Positions 26,888 to 36,994 of a DNA stretch of 64,000 nucleotides are shown here, piece after piece; within the stretch, counting starts at the first letter, position 1; the number at the start of each line of letters is the position of its first letter. Location: contig NZ_LN831026.1 of NCBI RefSeq assembly GCF_001457455.1, positions 1,736,001 through 1,800,000 on the forward strand, written 5' to 3'. The position numbers and the translations under genes were made by a program. Source of the DNA: Corynebacterium diphtheriae. Lineage in GTDB: Bacteria; Actinomycetota; Actinomycetes; Mycobacteriales; Mycobacteriaceae. Below the pieces are notes generated by a model. It worked only from the letters and a program-made list of their open reading frames with translations. It was not told where the DNA came from and searched no databases.

Positions 26888-28690
26888 GTCGTGTTTGTTC
26901 CACGATCTTAAAACCTGGTTCTTCTTCCTCTTCCACCATGTCGCCAACCACACCTAGGTCGCCTTCGATGACTACGTTGCCAGGAATGACGATGTTGCCG
27001 TCTTCGTCGTGAGCTAGGGCGACTACAGGAAGTTCATTGCCTTCAAGATCGTAGCCTGGTGCTGGCATAGCTTCGTGAGCTTCCAATTTTTCGGCAGTGT
27101 CGGTCTTTTGCCACTGGCGAGTTTGGATGCGTCGTTCTGCTGCCGAGTCGTCGGTCATGCCCTTGATCAGGGAGTACATCATGACGAATTGAGTAATGAA
27201 GAACGGGAACGCCACAATGATGACGACTTCCTGCAAGGTAGCGATGCCAGAGTTCGGCGAAATGATAAGCAGTGCACCAGCGACGGCGCCGATGGCTACT
27301 ACCCACAGCACGCGGTAACCGACGGGTGAAACTTCTTCTTCGCCGGTGGAGAACATGTCATTGACCATTCCGGCAGAGTCGATTGAGGTGATAAAGAAGA
27401 TAACCACCACAAGGAGTGCGAGCGCGGAAACTAGTCCTGACAGGGGATACTCGTGGAAGAAGCCAAAGAGTGCGAATGGCACATCGCCGTCGTGGACGAT
27501 AGGGCCTGTGAGCTTGCCTGGGCTGTTGAGCTCAATTTCGATACCTGCACGGCCAAAGATCGCGAACCAGATAACGGAGAAAATCGCAGGGAGTGCCAAC
27601 ACGCCACCAATGTATTCGCGGACTGTACGACCGCGAGAGATGCGAGCCACAAACATGCCCACGTAAGGCGACCAGCAGATCGTCCATGCCCAGTAGAACA
27701 CGGTCCATTTGCCCTGCCAGCCTGGGTTATCCCCATAGGAGTCAGTCCAGAACATGAGGCTTGGCAGCCAGTCAGCGTAAATGCCAAAAGCTTCGGTGGT
27801 AAAACGCAAAAGCGTCAACGTTGGACCAGTGACAAGCACAAAGATCATCAGTAGCACTGCGAGTCCGATGTTGATGTTGGACAGCAGCTTGATGCCTTTT
27901 TCCAAACCGGAGGCCACGGAGATGCAAGCGATAACGGTAATGACCAAAATGATGGCGAGCTGAACCCAGCTCACCTCGGGTACGCCCCACAAGCGTTTCA
28001 ACCCGGAGTTGATCTGCAATACGCCCAAACCGACCGAAACGGCGATACCGAAGGTGGTGGCGATGATCGAGAGGGCGTCGATAAGCTTGCCTGGCAATGA
28101 GTAGATTCTGATCCAAGGATCGGGGCAAATACAGAGCTCACACGTGGCGGCAGCTTACGTTTATAAATGAAGTATCCCAGTGCCAAACCTGGCAGGGCGA
28201 CAATCGCCCACATGTGGATACCGAAGTGGTAGAAGGTGTAAGCAAATGCTTCAGTGATGGCTTGTTCGCTCATCGGCTCGGCATCTTGCTGCGGAACGTT
28301 GACGGAGTGGTTGAGTGGCTCCGCGACTCCCCAGAACATCAGCACGGCGCCGATGCCGCCTGCGAATAGCATGCAGAACCATGCGATGAGGCCGTGCTCT
28401 GGTTCGTCGTCGTCATCACCTAGACGCAAGCGCCCGTAGCGGGAAATGAAAATTGCGATGAGGAAGATGAACATGAAGCTCACACCGCCGACATATAGCC
28501 AACCGGTGTTTTTGAGCAGGCCTTGTGCAATGGTGGTGAAGGCGCTGCTGGCTTTTTCACCAAGAAGGATCGTGGCCACGACGAAAAGGATCACGAATCC
28601 AAGTGAACTAAGGAAAATGAACGGGTCTGTTTTAAGACCTAAAAAAGGTCTTTTGGCAGAAACAGGTTCTGCGACTATCGGGTCGGACAT
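26865..28690 (-). pseudogene. BCCT osmolyte transporter broken by a one-base deletion (EctP-like)
   Basis: Two frames together make one betaine/carnitine/choline-type carrier. The 5' part (28690 to about 28112) begins MSDPIVAEPVSAKRPFLG and ends in RVSSVFAPILG. The 3' part resumes as RIYSLPGKLIDAL and contains the BCCT signature VFYWAWTICWSPYVGMFVARISRGRT. Adding one base after GGATC near 28110 restores a 608-residue protein with an acidic C-terminal tail. Position next to aecD-brnQ-monooxygenase matches ectP in C. glutamicum, a carrier of ectoine, glycine betaine and proline. As written it would give a truncated protein. A sequencing error is the alternative. Confidence 0.88.
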
Positions 28691-28845
28691 GATAAAAACC
28701 CTAATAAAACGTTGCGTAGGATACCCATTTCTGCTTGGTTTTCAGACATATAAATATCGGCTATCCCCCCAATTTAGGGATCAGCCTAAGATCACGTTCA
28801 GTGCAGTTTCAACCCCGAACATACCACCGGCTACCCTGTGTTTTT

Positions 28846-30372
28846 ATGACTTCCTTCTCCCGGAGCGCGGTAGCAACATTGGCGCTAGCCGGCATTGTAG
28901 GGCTGAGCGGATGCTCGGCCGGATCGACTTCATCTCAAGCACATCACATCTCCACTTCTGCCAAGGCTGTGTCTCTCGGACTAACGGCACCACCTGCTTC
29001 TCTCGACTTCACCACGGTGTCGGGCGCGGCAATCCCCCAAGCACTCATGGGCAACGTGTACGAAGGTTTGGTGCGAATCCAACAAGATGGCACCATCGTC
29101 CCGTGGTTGGCGCAGAGCTGGACCGTCTCACCGGATGGCAAGGAGTATATTTTCCGGCTTCGCGACGGCGTGACGTTCTCTAATGGCGACGCTTTCACGG
29201 CAGAAACCGCAAAGTTTTCCATCGACGCAGTTAAATCCGACGCATGGACGAACGGATTGAAAAAACAAATGGCCAAGGTGGAAAGCACCGAAGCCATCGA
29301 CCACCACACGTTAAAAGTGACGTTGAAGGCTCGTTCCAATACGTGGCTGTGGTCCATGGGAACACTCGTTGGCGCGATGATGACTCCCAACGGTGTGTCG
29401 GAGCTAGCAACGAAACCAGTAGGCACTGGCCCCTACGTTGTAGATAAATGGGCAGTTGGCACTTCCCTATCGTTAGCTGCACGCCCTGATTATTGGGGTG
29501 AACAAACACGCAATGACCGCGTAGTGTTCCGCTATTTTGGGGATGCCATCGCGCTAACAAATGCTGTGCGTTCGGGAGATATTGATGCAGCGATTGGTCT
29601 ACAAAATCCGGAGCTTTTAGAGTCGATAACTTCTCGTGGTGACCTAAAAGTTCATGTTGGTTCCACTAATGGCGAAGTGGTGCTCAGTATGAATAACAAC
29701 CGTGCACCTTTTAATGACGTTCGCGTGCGCCAGGCAGTCATGTATGGAGTAAACCGCCAAGACATTATTAACACCACGTGGGAGGGCTACGGAACTGACA
29801 CCGGTGGCCAGCCGGTTCCTCCTACAGATCCGTGGTACCAAGAAATGAATCGGTACCCATATGATCTAGAAAAGGCTCGCGAGCTCATGCGCGAAGCTGG
29901 TGCGGTAGGTACTCCGATTACTATTTCGGTACCGTCTTTGCCCTACGCAAATTCGGCGTCGGAAATCGTGCTTTCTCAGCTACGCGACATCGGATTCGAT
30001 GTTCGATTGGAATCCACGGAGTTTCCTTCCGTATGGTTGTCCAAGGTTTATAAGGCCAAGGATTATGACATGTCCGTTGTGGCGCACGTTGAGGCCCGCG
30101 ATATTCCGAATTTGTTTGGTAACCCCGATTACTATTTGGGTTTTGATGATGAACAAGTTCGAGAGCTTTTAGCCCAGGCTGACTCCGGTGACGCAGACTC
30201 CTATGTATCGACCATGAAGAAGGTAGTCAACCGAATTATGGATCAAGCTGGTGCAGATACCCTGTTTAACCTGCCTAATATCGTGGTCACCCAACCTGAT
30301 GTTTCTGGAGTTCCCACCAACTTGGTCGCTGATGGCCTCGTTGTGTCCAACATTTCCCGCTCGGAGGACTAG
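28846..30372 (+). CDS. dppA: Dipeptide/oligopeptide ABC transporter, substrate-binding lipoprotein
   Basis: This 508-residue family-5 binding protein has a signal with lipobox GLSGC-SAG. VYEGLVRIQQDGTIVPWLAQSW and YIFRLRDGVTFSNGD are family hallmarks. It captures peptides (or a similar solute such as nickel) outside the membrane for the permease encoded next. ATG 28846 is chosen because the signal peptide starts there; TACCCT eight bases upstream suggests a leaderless transcript. It is the first gene of a four-gene operon. The substrate is inferred from family only. Confidence 0.88.
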   Translation: MTSFSRSAVATLALAGIVGLSGCSAGSTSSQAHHISTSAKAVSLGLTAPPASLDFTTVSGAAIPQALMGNVYEGLVRIQQDGTIVPWLAQSWTVSPDGKEYIFRLRDGVTFSNGDAFTAETAKFSIDAVKSDAWTNGLKKQMAKVESTEAIDHHTLKVTLKARSNTWLWSMGTLVGAMMTPNGVSELATKPVGTGPYVVDKWAVGTSLSLAARPDYWGEQTRNDRVVFRYFGDAIALTNAVRSGDIDAAIGLQNPELLESITSRGDLKVHVGSTNGEVVLSMNNNRAPFNDVRVRQAVMYGVNRQDIINTTWEGYGTDTGGQPVPPTDPWYQEMNRYPYDLEKARELMREAGAVGTPITISVPSLPYANSASEIVLSQLRDIGFDVRLESTEFPSVWLSKVYKAKDYDMSVVAHVEARDIPNLFGNPDYYLGFDDEQVRELLAQADSGDADSYVSTMKKVVNRIMDQAGADTLFNLPNIVVTQPDVSGVPTNLVADGLVVSNISRSED

Positions 30373-30378
30373 CCGATC

Positions 30379-31326
30379 ATGCTTCTTACTCTTGCACGCG
30401 GTGCGGTGAAATACGTAACCACACTGATCGCCGCTAGCATTCTGATCTTTTTTGCGCTTCGGATCGTGCCAGGCAATCCTGCCGAGGTGGCGTTAGGCGT
30501 CACAGCTACGCCAGAGGCGGTTGCACAGCTTAGTTCTTCCATGGGCTTAGATCGCCCTATTGTGGAGCAGTATTTTTCGTGGGTGGGCAATATGCTCCGC
30601 GGAGATTTTGGTTCGTCGTTGCTCAGCTCTACTGATATTTCCACCGAGGTTGTGGACAAGCTCATGGTCAGCCTGATCTTGGTCGGTTTGGGCATGACCA
30701 CGGCTTTGTGCCTTGCGGTTCCGCTAGGGTTGTGGGCCGCTCGCCGTGCTGATAAGGCAGATGGCGTGATTATTGCCGCACTTGGCCAAATCGGTATTGC
30801 GATCCCTAGTTTCTTGGCTGCGATCTTGCTGATCACGGTGTTTTCGGTACACCTTGGTTGGTTCCCCGCGAATGGTTGGGTTGTTCCGTCTTCTGATTTT
30901 TCTGGGTTTGCGTCTCGGCTGATTCTTCCGGTGTTTTCGCTGGGTATCGTGCAGGCTGCGATTATGAGCCGCTATGTGCGATCGGCGGCATTGGAAGTTA
31001 TGAATGCTGATTTCATGCGTACTGCACGCGCCCAAGGGCTCAGCATGGGTCAGGCGTTGCGACGTCACGGCGTACGCAACGCAGCGCTGCCAGTACTCAC
31101 GGTTACGGGTGTGCAGCTGGCCACCTTGTTGGTCGGCGCAGTGGTTATTGAGAAGGTTTTTGTCATTCCTGGTTTGGGTTCCATGTTGTTGTCTGCGGTC
31201 AGCAATCGTGACCTGCCTACGGTTCAAACGATTGTGATGCTCTTGGTAGTTATCGCTGTAGTTATCAATGCGATCGTGGACCTGTTGTATGTGATCATCG
31301 ATCCGCGTATTCGTCGGGAGGCATAA
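30379..31326 (+). CDS. dppB: Dipeptide ABC transporter permease, first subunit
   Basis: The product is 315 residues with about six membrane helices. The EAA loop is AARAQGLSMGQALRRHGVRNAALPVLTV (read from RTARAQG) and VIEKVFVIPGLGSML is the typical C-terminal segment. It forms the channel with DppC. It starts seven bases after dppA stops. Confidence 0.93.
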   Translation: MLLTLARGAVKYVTTLIAASILIFFALRIVPGNPAEVALGVTATPEAVAQLSSSMGLDRPIVEQYFSWVGNMLRGDFGSSLLSSTDISTEVVDKLMVSLILVGLGMTTALCLAVPLGLWAARRADKADGVIIAALGQIGIAIPSFLAAILLITVFSVHLGWFPANGWVVPSSDFSGFASRLILPVFSLGIVQAAIMSRYVRSAALEVMNADFMRTARAQGLSMGQALRRHGVRNAALPVLTVTGVQLATLLVGAVVIEKVFVIPGLGSMLLSAVSNRDLPTVQTIVMLLVVIAVVINAIVDLLYVIIDPRIRREA

Positions 31327-31329
31327 GAA

Positions 31330-32151
31330 ATGCGTCATCTTTCTATAGGCGGAAAAATCGGCGCATCGATTGTGATCGCCGTAGCACTTCTCGCTCTCGT
31401 GTCCTTGGTCTGGACGCCCTATGATCCCCTGCATGTGATCGCCGATGACCGCCTGCAGGGGCCGTCGATACGCCATCTTTTAGGCACTGACCGCTACGGC
31501 CGCGACGTATTTTCTCAAATCATGGTGGGATCGCGCATTACGCTGCTCGTCGGCGTGGTTGCTGTTGCCGTAGCCTCACTCATTGGAACGCCGCTCGGTA
31601 TGTGGGCCGGCATGCGTCGTGGCCTCGTTGATACCATCATCATGCGTTTTTCCGACATCGTTCTAGCTTTCCCGGGGCTACTCATGGCGATTGTTGCTAC
31701 CGCGATGTTTGGCGCAAGCTCCGTCACCGCGATGGCTGCCATTGGTGTTGCTAGTATTCCCACCTTCGCGCGTATGTCGCGGGCGGCGACCATGCAGGTC
31801 ATGTCGCAGGATTACATTCTGGCCGCCCGAAACGCCGAACAAGGCTGGTTGACCATTGCGCGTCGCCACGTGTTGCCTAACATCATGGGCGTGGTTATCG
31901 TGCAGGCTTCTGTTGCCTTTGCACTGGCTATTTTGGCTGAGGCTGGTCTGAGCTTCCTCGGCCTCGGTACTCCCCCACCGGATCCTAGCTGGGGTCGCAT
32001 GCTGCAGTCGGCGCAGTCGTCGCTAGCTACTGCCCCGCTACTTGCAGTCTTTCCTGGCATGGCTATCGCCCTGACGGTTCTCGGATTCAACTTGCTTGGC
32101 GACGGCCTACGTGACCTCGTCGATCCCCGCACAAGGAGGCGCAACTCATGA
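31330..32151 (+). CDS. dppC: Dipeptide ABC transporter permease, second subunit
   Basis: The product is 273 residues with about six membrane helices. LLGTDRYGRDVFSQIMVGSRITLLVG is the DppC/OppC signature and LAARNAEQGWLTIARRHVLPNIMG the EAA loop. SFLGLGTPPPDPSWGRML near the end is also conserved. It starts three bases after dppB and overlaps the ATPase gene by four bases (ATGA), so translation is coupled. Confidence 0.94.
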   Translation: MRHLSIGGKIGASIVIAVALLALVSLVWTPYDPLHVIADDRLQGPSIRHLLGTDRYGRDVFSQIMVGSRITLLVGVVAVAVASLIGTPLGMWAGMRRGLVDTIIMRFSDIVLAFPGLLMAIVATAMFGASSVTAMAAIGVASIPTFARMSRAATMQVMSQDYILAARNAEQGWLTIARRHVLPNIMGVVIVQASVAFALAILAEAGLSFLGLGTPPPDPSWGRMLQSAQSSLATAPLLAVFPGMAIALTVLGFNLLGDGLRDLVDPRTRRRNS

Positions 32152-33590
32152 CCTTGCTGAACATGTCCAACGTTCAGATCATGGACGTTGTCCAAGCCCT
32201 ATCTCTGTCTATCGAACGCGGCGAACGCGTCGGCCTGATCGGGGAATCTGGCTCGGGTAAAACCATCACCGCGATGTCTATCCTGCGGTTAATTCCCTCA
32301 AGCGGCAGCATTGTATTCGATGGTGCTGACATCCAAGGGCTCAGCGAAAAACAAATGTGTGCCCTGCGTGGAAAGCGCATCTCCATGGTGTTCCAAGAAC
32401 CCATGACGGCGCTCGATCCGCTGATGAAAGTGGGAACCCAGATCAGTCACGCCATCAGGATTCACTCCTCAGTATCTCGTGCTCAAGCCCGCAAAAAGGC
32501 GGACGCTTTGCTGCACAGTGTTGAACTTGATCCCGAGCTGCGATCGCGCTACCCACACGAGCTTTCCGGCGGGCAACGCCAACGCGTGCTCATTGCCATG
32601 GCGCTCGCCCACGATCCTGATTTGCTCATTTGCGACGAGCCCACCACAGCCTTGGATGTGACTTCCCAAAAAGCAATCGTGGATCTCATTTTGCGACTCG
32701 TCGCCGAACGCGGCACCGGATTGCTATTTATCACCCACGACCTAGGTCTTGTGGCACGCACCTGTGAACGCGTACTCGTCATGCGCGAGGGGCACATTAT
32801 TGAATCGGGCACGGTTGAAGACGTATTGAAAAACCCGCGTGAAGACTACACCACCATGCTCGTCCAAGCATCGACACTAGCTCCTGCACCCCAGGTAGCG
32901 CTTAGTGACGACGAAGTGCTGCACATCGACAATGTGACCAAAAAGTATCGCGGCACCACAGCGGTCGAAGATGTGACTCTTACAGTTCACCGTGGCGAAC
33001 GCCTCGGAATCGTTGGTGGCTCCGGCTCCGGAAAAACCACCCTGCTGAAAATGATCTCAGGGCTTAGCTCTCCTACCAGCGGACACATTAACACTGAAGG
33101 ATCTATGCGCATTGTCTTCCAAGACCCCATGCAATCCCTCGACCCCCACATGTCCATCGCCGACATCGTATCCGAGCCACTAGGGCATCGGGACCTCAAG
33201 GCTGTGGAACGTGCGCTCGAAGAAGTGGGGCTCGATGCAGGCATGATGAATCGTTTGCCTCATGAGTTTTCCGGCGGCCAGCGCCAACGTATCTCCATTG
33301 CGCGTGCACTCGTGTCCTCCCCCGACATTTTGCTTGCCGACGAACCCGTCTCAGCACTCGATGTTTCCGTGCGAGCCAAAGTGCTAGCCCTCCTCGACCG
33401 TTTGGTCAGCGAACGCCAGCTCACCATGCTTTTTGTCTCGCACGACCTGCACGTGGTGCGATCCCTTTGCACCACCGTTGCAGTCATGCGAGAAGGAAAA
33501 ATCGTAGAATACGGCCCCACCGAGGATGTGTTTAACAATCCTCAACACGAGTACACAAAGGCACTCATCGAGGCGATCCCTAGCCTTTAA
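32148..33590 (+). CDS. Dipeptide ABC transporter ATPase with two fused nucleotide-binding domains
   Basis: The 480-residue product fuses the DppD and DppF roles. Domain 1 has Walker A GESGSGKT, signature LSGGQRQRVLIAMAL and Walker B LLICDEPTTALD. Domain 2 (from about residue 265) has Walker A GGSGSGKT, signature FSGGQRQRISIARAL and Walker B ILLADEPVSALD. Both are intact, so one chain can supply both ATP sites for the importer. The start overlaps the dppC stop. Confidence 0.93.
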   Translation: MTLLNMSNVQIMDVVQALSLSIERGERVGLIGESGSGKTITAMSILRLIPSSGSIVFDGADIQGLSEKQMCALRGKRISMVFQEPMTALDPLMKVGTQISHAIRIHSSVSRAQARKKADALLHSVELDPELRSRYPHELSGGQRQRVLIAMALAHDPDLLICDEPTTALDVTSQKAIVDLILRLVAERGTGLLFITHDLGLVARTCERVLVMREGHIIESGTVEDVLKNPREDYTTMLVQASTLAPAPQVALSDDEVLHIDNVTKKYRGTTAVEDVTLTVHRGERLGIVGGSGSGKTTLLKMISGLSSPTSGHINTEGSMRIVFQDPMQSLDPHMSIADIVSEPLGHRDLKAVERALEEVGLDAGMMNRLPHEFSGGQRQRISIARALVSSPDILLADEPVSALDVSVRAKVLALLDRLVSERQLTMLFVSHDLHVVRSLCTTVAVMREGKIVEYGPTEDVFNNPQHEYTKALIEAIPSL

Positions 33591-33715
33591 GAAGATGTGA
33601 TGTACAGCAGCACCGAATCATCTAACAGATGCTCTTCGGTGCGCTCTACATGAAACAGCTCCACTAGTTCCTCGAACTCTTGGCGCTCTGCGCCGCTAAG
33701 AACCACTTTGTTCAT
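33587..33715 (-). CDS. Small acidic protein, 42 residues
   Basis: ATG at 33715 opens a 42-codon frame (MNKVVLSGAERQEFEELVELF...) with a charged helical start and a hydrophobic end (DDSVLLYITSS). It begins 13 bases after the iminopeptidase stop codon on the same strand and overlaps the convergent ABC gene by four bases. The composition looks protein-like, but the ribosome binding site is weak and no family is recognised. Confidence 0.5.
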   Translation of the reverse strand: MNKVVLSGAERQEFEELVELFHVERTEEHLLDDSVLLYITSS

Positions 33716-33728
33716 GGGTGTTACTTTA

Positions 33729-34943
33729 CTAGTGGTCTAAAACCTTGTCGCGTAGCGTGCTTAAAATTCCAGCGCCATCCCATCGGATTCCGTCATGCTG
33801 GAAGCGGTTAGTTACGTGAAGACGCAGGTCGCGGTAGGTGTGTGCGGTATCCATGGATAGTTCGAAAGGAACAAAAGCATCATCTAGGTACACGCACGCA
33901 GCTGTTACCGCAGCTTGTTCTTTTAAGACCTCGGCATCATAAGGAGAATGCGCCCACTGAGTAGTGGCGAGCTGCTCAGCGGCAGCCTTGTAGGGCTGCA
34001 GGGCTGGGTCTTCGTCAAACTGCCAAGGGAAGATGTGCTCGCCCGTGAGGTAGAAAGGTTCTGCGGATCTTGGATCTGCGTTTTCTTCGCACCCAGGGAA
34101 TTCTTCGCGGATACGATGTGCCGACCAGTTAGTGGTTGTTCCGCCGATTCCACCGTAGATAGATTCATGGATCGCAGCATAAAGTGGTGCGTCCGCAAAA
34201 CTGACGCGCTGTCCCACGTCAACCAGGAAATCGGGGCGAAGTCGTTTTTCGCCGTGGATGTTTACAAAGGGATCTTCAAATAAATAGGCCAGCGAGTAGA
34301 AACCACTACTGCGACCAAGATCGATACCAATGGTGCGCAAGCGTCTCGACGACAACCGCTCCCCTGTGGGCAACAATTCCTCGGAAACATCAAGGTGGTG
34401 GCATACCTCGCGGATCTTATCTTCTATCCACGGGAACTGGGTATAAAACTGGCGGTGCCGGTACAACAACTTGCTAAAAGTTGCTCGATAGACGTCGTCC
34501 ACATGGCGGTCAAGGCTGGGTAACCCACCGGTGATATAAGCCTCGGTGACCGATTCTGGGTACATAGATTGATAAGCAGTGATGCAAAAACCACCAAAAC
34601 TTTGTCCGTAGAGGGACCACTTCTCAAAGCCTAAGGCTTTTCGTAATTCCTCTGCGTCGTGCACAATATATTCTTGGCGTAGCTGTGCGAGAGGTACGTC
34701 GATAGGCTGCGAACGGCCAGTACCGCGTTGATCGAGCAAAATCACACGATGCGTTTTGAGTGCTTGCCCGATCACTCCGTCGATCGATTGCGGCCGCGGT
34801 GCCCCAAATCCTGGGCCGCCTTGGAAATACACCATCGCTGGCCAGTCTTCTCCACCATCGGGGACAAGTTCTCTGGCAAAGATATGCCCAAGGGTGTGCT
34901 CGTGAATTGTCAGGCCCAGATAGCGCGAAGTCCGTGTGTTCAT
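33729..34943 (-). CDS. pip: Proline iminopeptidase-type alpha/beta-hydrolase
   Basis: This is a 404-residue S33-family serine peptidase. Motifs are YFQGGPGFGAPRP (oxyanion loop), VILLDQRGTGRSQP and the nucleophile elbow GQSFGGFC. The Asp and His lie in the C-terminal third, after a helical cap. It removes N-terminal proline (or another residue) from peptides, which would suit the peptide importer beside it. ATG 34943 gives MNTRTSRYLGLTIHEHT; longer frames would run into the divergent yggS. The promoter is probably leaderless. Confidence 0.88.
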   Translation of the reverse strand: MNTRTSRYLGLTIHEHTLGHIFARELVPDGGEDWPAMVYFQGGPGFGAPRPQSIDGVIGQALKTHRVILLDQRGTGRSQPIDVPLAQLRQEYIVHDAEELRKALGFEKWSLYGQSFGGFCITAYQSMYPESVTEAYITGGLPSLDRHVDDVYRATFSKLLYRHRQFYTQFPWIEDKIREVCHHLDVSEELLPTGERLSSRRLRTIGIDLGRSSGFYSLAYLFEDPFVNIHGEKRLRPDFLVDVGQRVSFADAPLYAAIHESIYGGIGGTTTNWSAHRIREEFPGCEENADPRSAEPFYLTGEHIFPWQFDEDPALQPYKAAAEQLATTQWAHSPYDAEVLKEQAAVTAACVYLDDAFVPFELSMDTAHTYRDLRLHVTNRFQHDGIRWDGAGILSTLRDKVLDH

Positions 34944-34961
34944 ATGTGTATCGTAGGATTC
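34944..34961. promoter_or_regulatory. Self-complementary bidirectional leaderless promoter (pip / yggS)
   Basis: Only 18 bases separate the two ATG codons. The shared core TATCGTA (34949-34955) reads TATCGT on the plus strand, seven bases before the yggS ATG. It reads TACGAT on the minus strand, six bases before the pip ATG. One set of bases may thus serve as the -10 element in both directions. Confidence 0.55.
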
Positions 34962-35609
34962 ATGTCCGATTTTCGCACCCGCTACCAGATCGTTTCTGAA
35001 AAAATCGCCGCAGCAGCTCAGCGTTCTGGGCGTCAACCCAGCGATATTCGCCTCATCGCAGTGAGTAAAAACCATCCGGTTGCGGCAGTTCAGGAAGCCA
35101 TGGATGCGGGAGTGACGGTGTTTGGCGAAAATAGGTCCCAAGAGCTGGTGGAAAAAGCCCAAGCGATCCCCAACGCCTATTGGTGCGCTATTGGTCGGCT
35201 GCAGCGTAATAAGGCAAAAGATATTGTTCGCTACGCACAGGAGTTTCATGCGTTGGATTCGCTGCGGCTAGCGCAGGCACTGGATCAGCGGCTTGACCAC
35301 CAACTCGATGTGTTTGTACAGGTAAATACCTCTCATGAGGAACAAAAAGGTGGCATTGCGCCAGGCGAAGTCGAGCCATTTTTGGCTGAGCTGTCGCAGT
35401 TTTCACATCTACACGTGCGTGGGCTGATGACGATGGCGCGCAACGATCCCGACGAGCGCGTTGTCAGAGCGTCGTTTAGCGAGCTAAGAGAGCTTCGCGA
35501 CGCCCTCCTCCCCCACGGTGAACTATCCATGGGCATGTCGGGCGATTTCGAGTGGGCCATCGAAGAAGGTGCCACTTCTGTTCGAGTAGGAAGCGCATTA
35601 TTTTTATGA
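34962..35609 (+). CDS. yggS: YggS-family PLP homeostasis protein
   Basis: The product is 215 residues. The PLP-binding lysine lies in IRLIAVSKNHPVAAVQEAMDAG, followed by FGENRSQELVEKAQ and the C-terminal LSMGMSGDFEWAIEEGATSVRVGSALF. YggS binds pyridoxal phosphate without known enzyme activity and keeps the PLP pool balanced. In many Gram-positives it sits near the division genes, but here it lies beside a sugar kinase and overlaps it by four bases (ATGA). The ATG at 34962 fits the family start. Confidence 0.93.
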   Translation: MSDFRTRYQIVSEKIAAAAQRSGRQPSDIRLIAVSKNHPVAAVQEAMDAGVTVFGENRSQELVEKAQAIPNAYWCAIGRLQRNKAKDIVRYAQEFHALDSLRLAQALDQRLDHQLDVFVQVNTSHEEQKGGIAPGEVEPFLAELSQFSHLHVRGLMTMARNDPDERVVRASFSELRELRDALLPHGELSMGMSGDFEWAIEEGATSVRVGSALFL

Positions 35610-36994
35610 TTCTTGCCATTGACCTTGGAACTTCCGGAGCAAAAGCTGCCATCATCGATTCGGCTGGAGCTGTGCATGAACAAACATTCGTGCCCTACTC
35701 CACCACCAAGCTTCCCAATGGCGGCGTGGAACAAGACCCCATGCAGTGGGTTTCAGCGGCACGTCAAGCAGTCACTCGGTTGCCACGCAGCTACACCGTA
35801 GTCAGTTTTACTGGTCAAATGCAAGATCTTATTTGCTTGGATCGCGCAGGCAGACCCCTTGGTCAAGCCCTTCTTTACAACGATGCTCGCGCTGCCGCTG
35901 AAGCAGCACGACTGAACACAGTGGTACCTGAATGGAAAGACATTACGGGGAATCGACAAACTGCCACGTCGACGGCGGCAATGTGGTTGCGTCTGATGGA
36001 GCAATCGGATGTATCAGATGTTGCCTCGGTGTTGTTTTCACCGGCGTCCTTTGTGGTGAGTCAACTCGAGTGTGGTCTGGTGTGCGACGAAACCACTGCG
36101 TCGAGTACTGGTCTTTTTGATATTCACCATCGCTGCTGGTCAGATGATATTGTTCAGGCCTGCGGATTGCGCATGGACATGCTGCCCACTATTGCGAGCG
36201 GGTTCTTAGATACCGTGGGCGCCGATAATTGCTTGGGGCTACCTGCCGGCACCAAAGTGGTGCTCTCACTCGGCGATGCCGCCTCAACCACCTGCGGAAT
36301 CGTGGGCTTAGGAGCAGGAGACGACTTCGTGTCACTTGGCACATCTGGGTGGCATGCTCGGGTGGTGTCTACGGTGTCCGATCCTTCAGAAGTCAGACAG
36401 TTTGCGCTGCCTGACGGCGGAATTTTGCGTATAGCCTCAGTACTTAGCGTGGGTGGCACAGCCGACTGGGCGCGTTCAGTTCTCTTGCCTGGAGTAAGCG
36501 CGAAGGAAGCCGACGCACTCATGTTGCAGCGCCCACGACTCGCCACTGGGTTGTTATCGTTGCCATCCATCCAAGGAGAAAGCTTTCCCGTTCGCAGCCA
36601 CAGCGTTGGCGGTTGCATCTTAGGTATGCGTGGTAACCAGGATCCGCTTACTCTTTACACCGCTGTTATCGAGGGCATTTGTATGACCTTGGCTCATGAC
36701 ATCAAACCTGGTGGAATTTTGCCAGCAACAGGCGGTGGTGCCCGATCGGTTCCATGGATGCGTATCTTGGCCAGCGTGACCAACCGCAACATTCACGTCA
36801 CTGTTTCAGAGGATGCTGCGTTGCATGGTGCTGCTTCTCTTGCTGCGTATGCAACATCTGGCGAGTATCTTCCTACGCTTGCGGCTCGGGCGATCGTAGA
36901 GATCGAACCCGAGCCAGAAGTTGTAGCTTCATTTGAGCCGCTCATAGCGAAGCACCTAGAACTATTCCGGTTCGCAGCGGCACTGAGCTATTAG
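35606..36994 (+). CDS. xylB: FGGY-family carbohydrate kinase (xylulokinase-like)
   Basis: The 462-residue product has the ATPase-fold start MILAIDLGTSGAKAAIID, a middle GDAASTTCGIVGLGAGDDFVSLGTSGW, and GGGARSVPWMRILASVTN near the end. These are FGGY kinase motifs. It phosphorylates a pentulose such as xylulose, feeding the pentose phosphate pathway; the exact sugar is not certain. There is no isomerase or sugar transporter next to it. It overlaps yggS by four bases. Confidence 0.85.
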   Translation: MILAIDLGTSGAKAAIIDSAGAVHEQTFVPYSTTKLPNGGVEQDPMQWVSAARQAVTRLPRSYTVVSFTGQMQDLICLDRAGRPLGQALLYNDARAAAEAARLNTVVPEWKDITGNRQTATSTAAMWLRLMEQSDVSDVASVLFSPASFVVSQLECGLVCDETTASSTGLFDIHHRCWSDDIVQACGLRMDMLPTIASGFLDTVGADNCLGLPAGTKVVLSLGDAASTTCGIVGLGAGDDFVSLGTSGWHARVVSTVSDPSEVRQFALPDGGILRIASVLSVGGTADWARSVLLPGVSAKEADALMLQRPRLATGLLSLPSIQGESFPVRSHSVGGCILGMRGNQDPLTLYTAVIEGICMTLAHDIKPGGILPATGGGARSVPWMRILASVTNRNIHVTVSEDAALHGAASLAAYATSGEYLPTLAARAIVEIEPEPEVVASFEPLIAKHLELFRFAAALSY

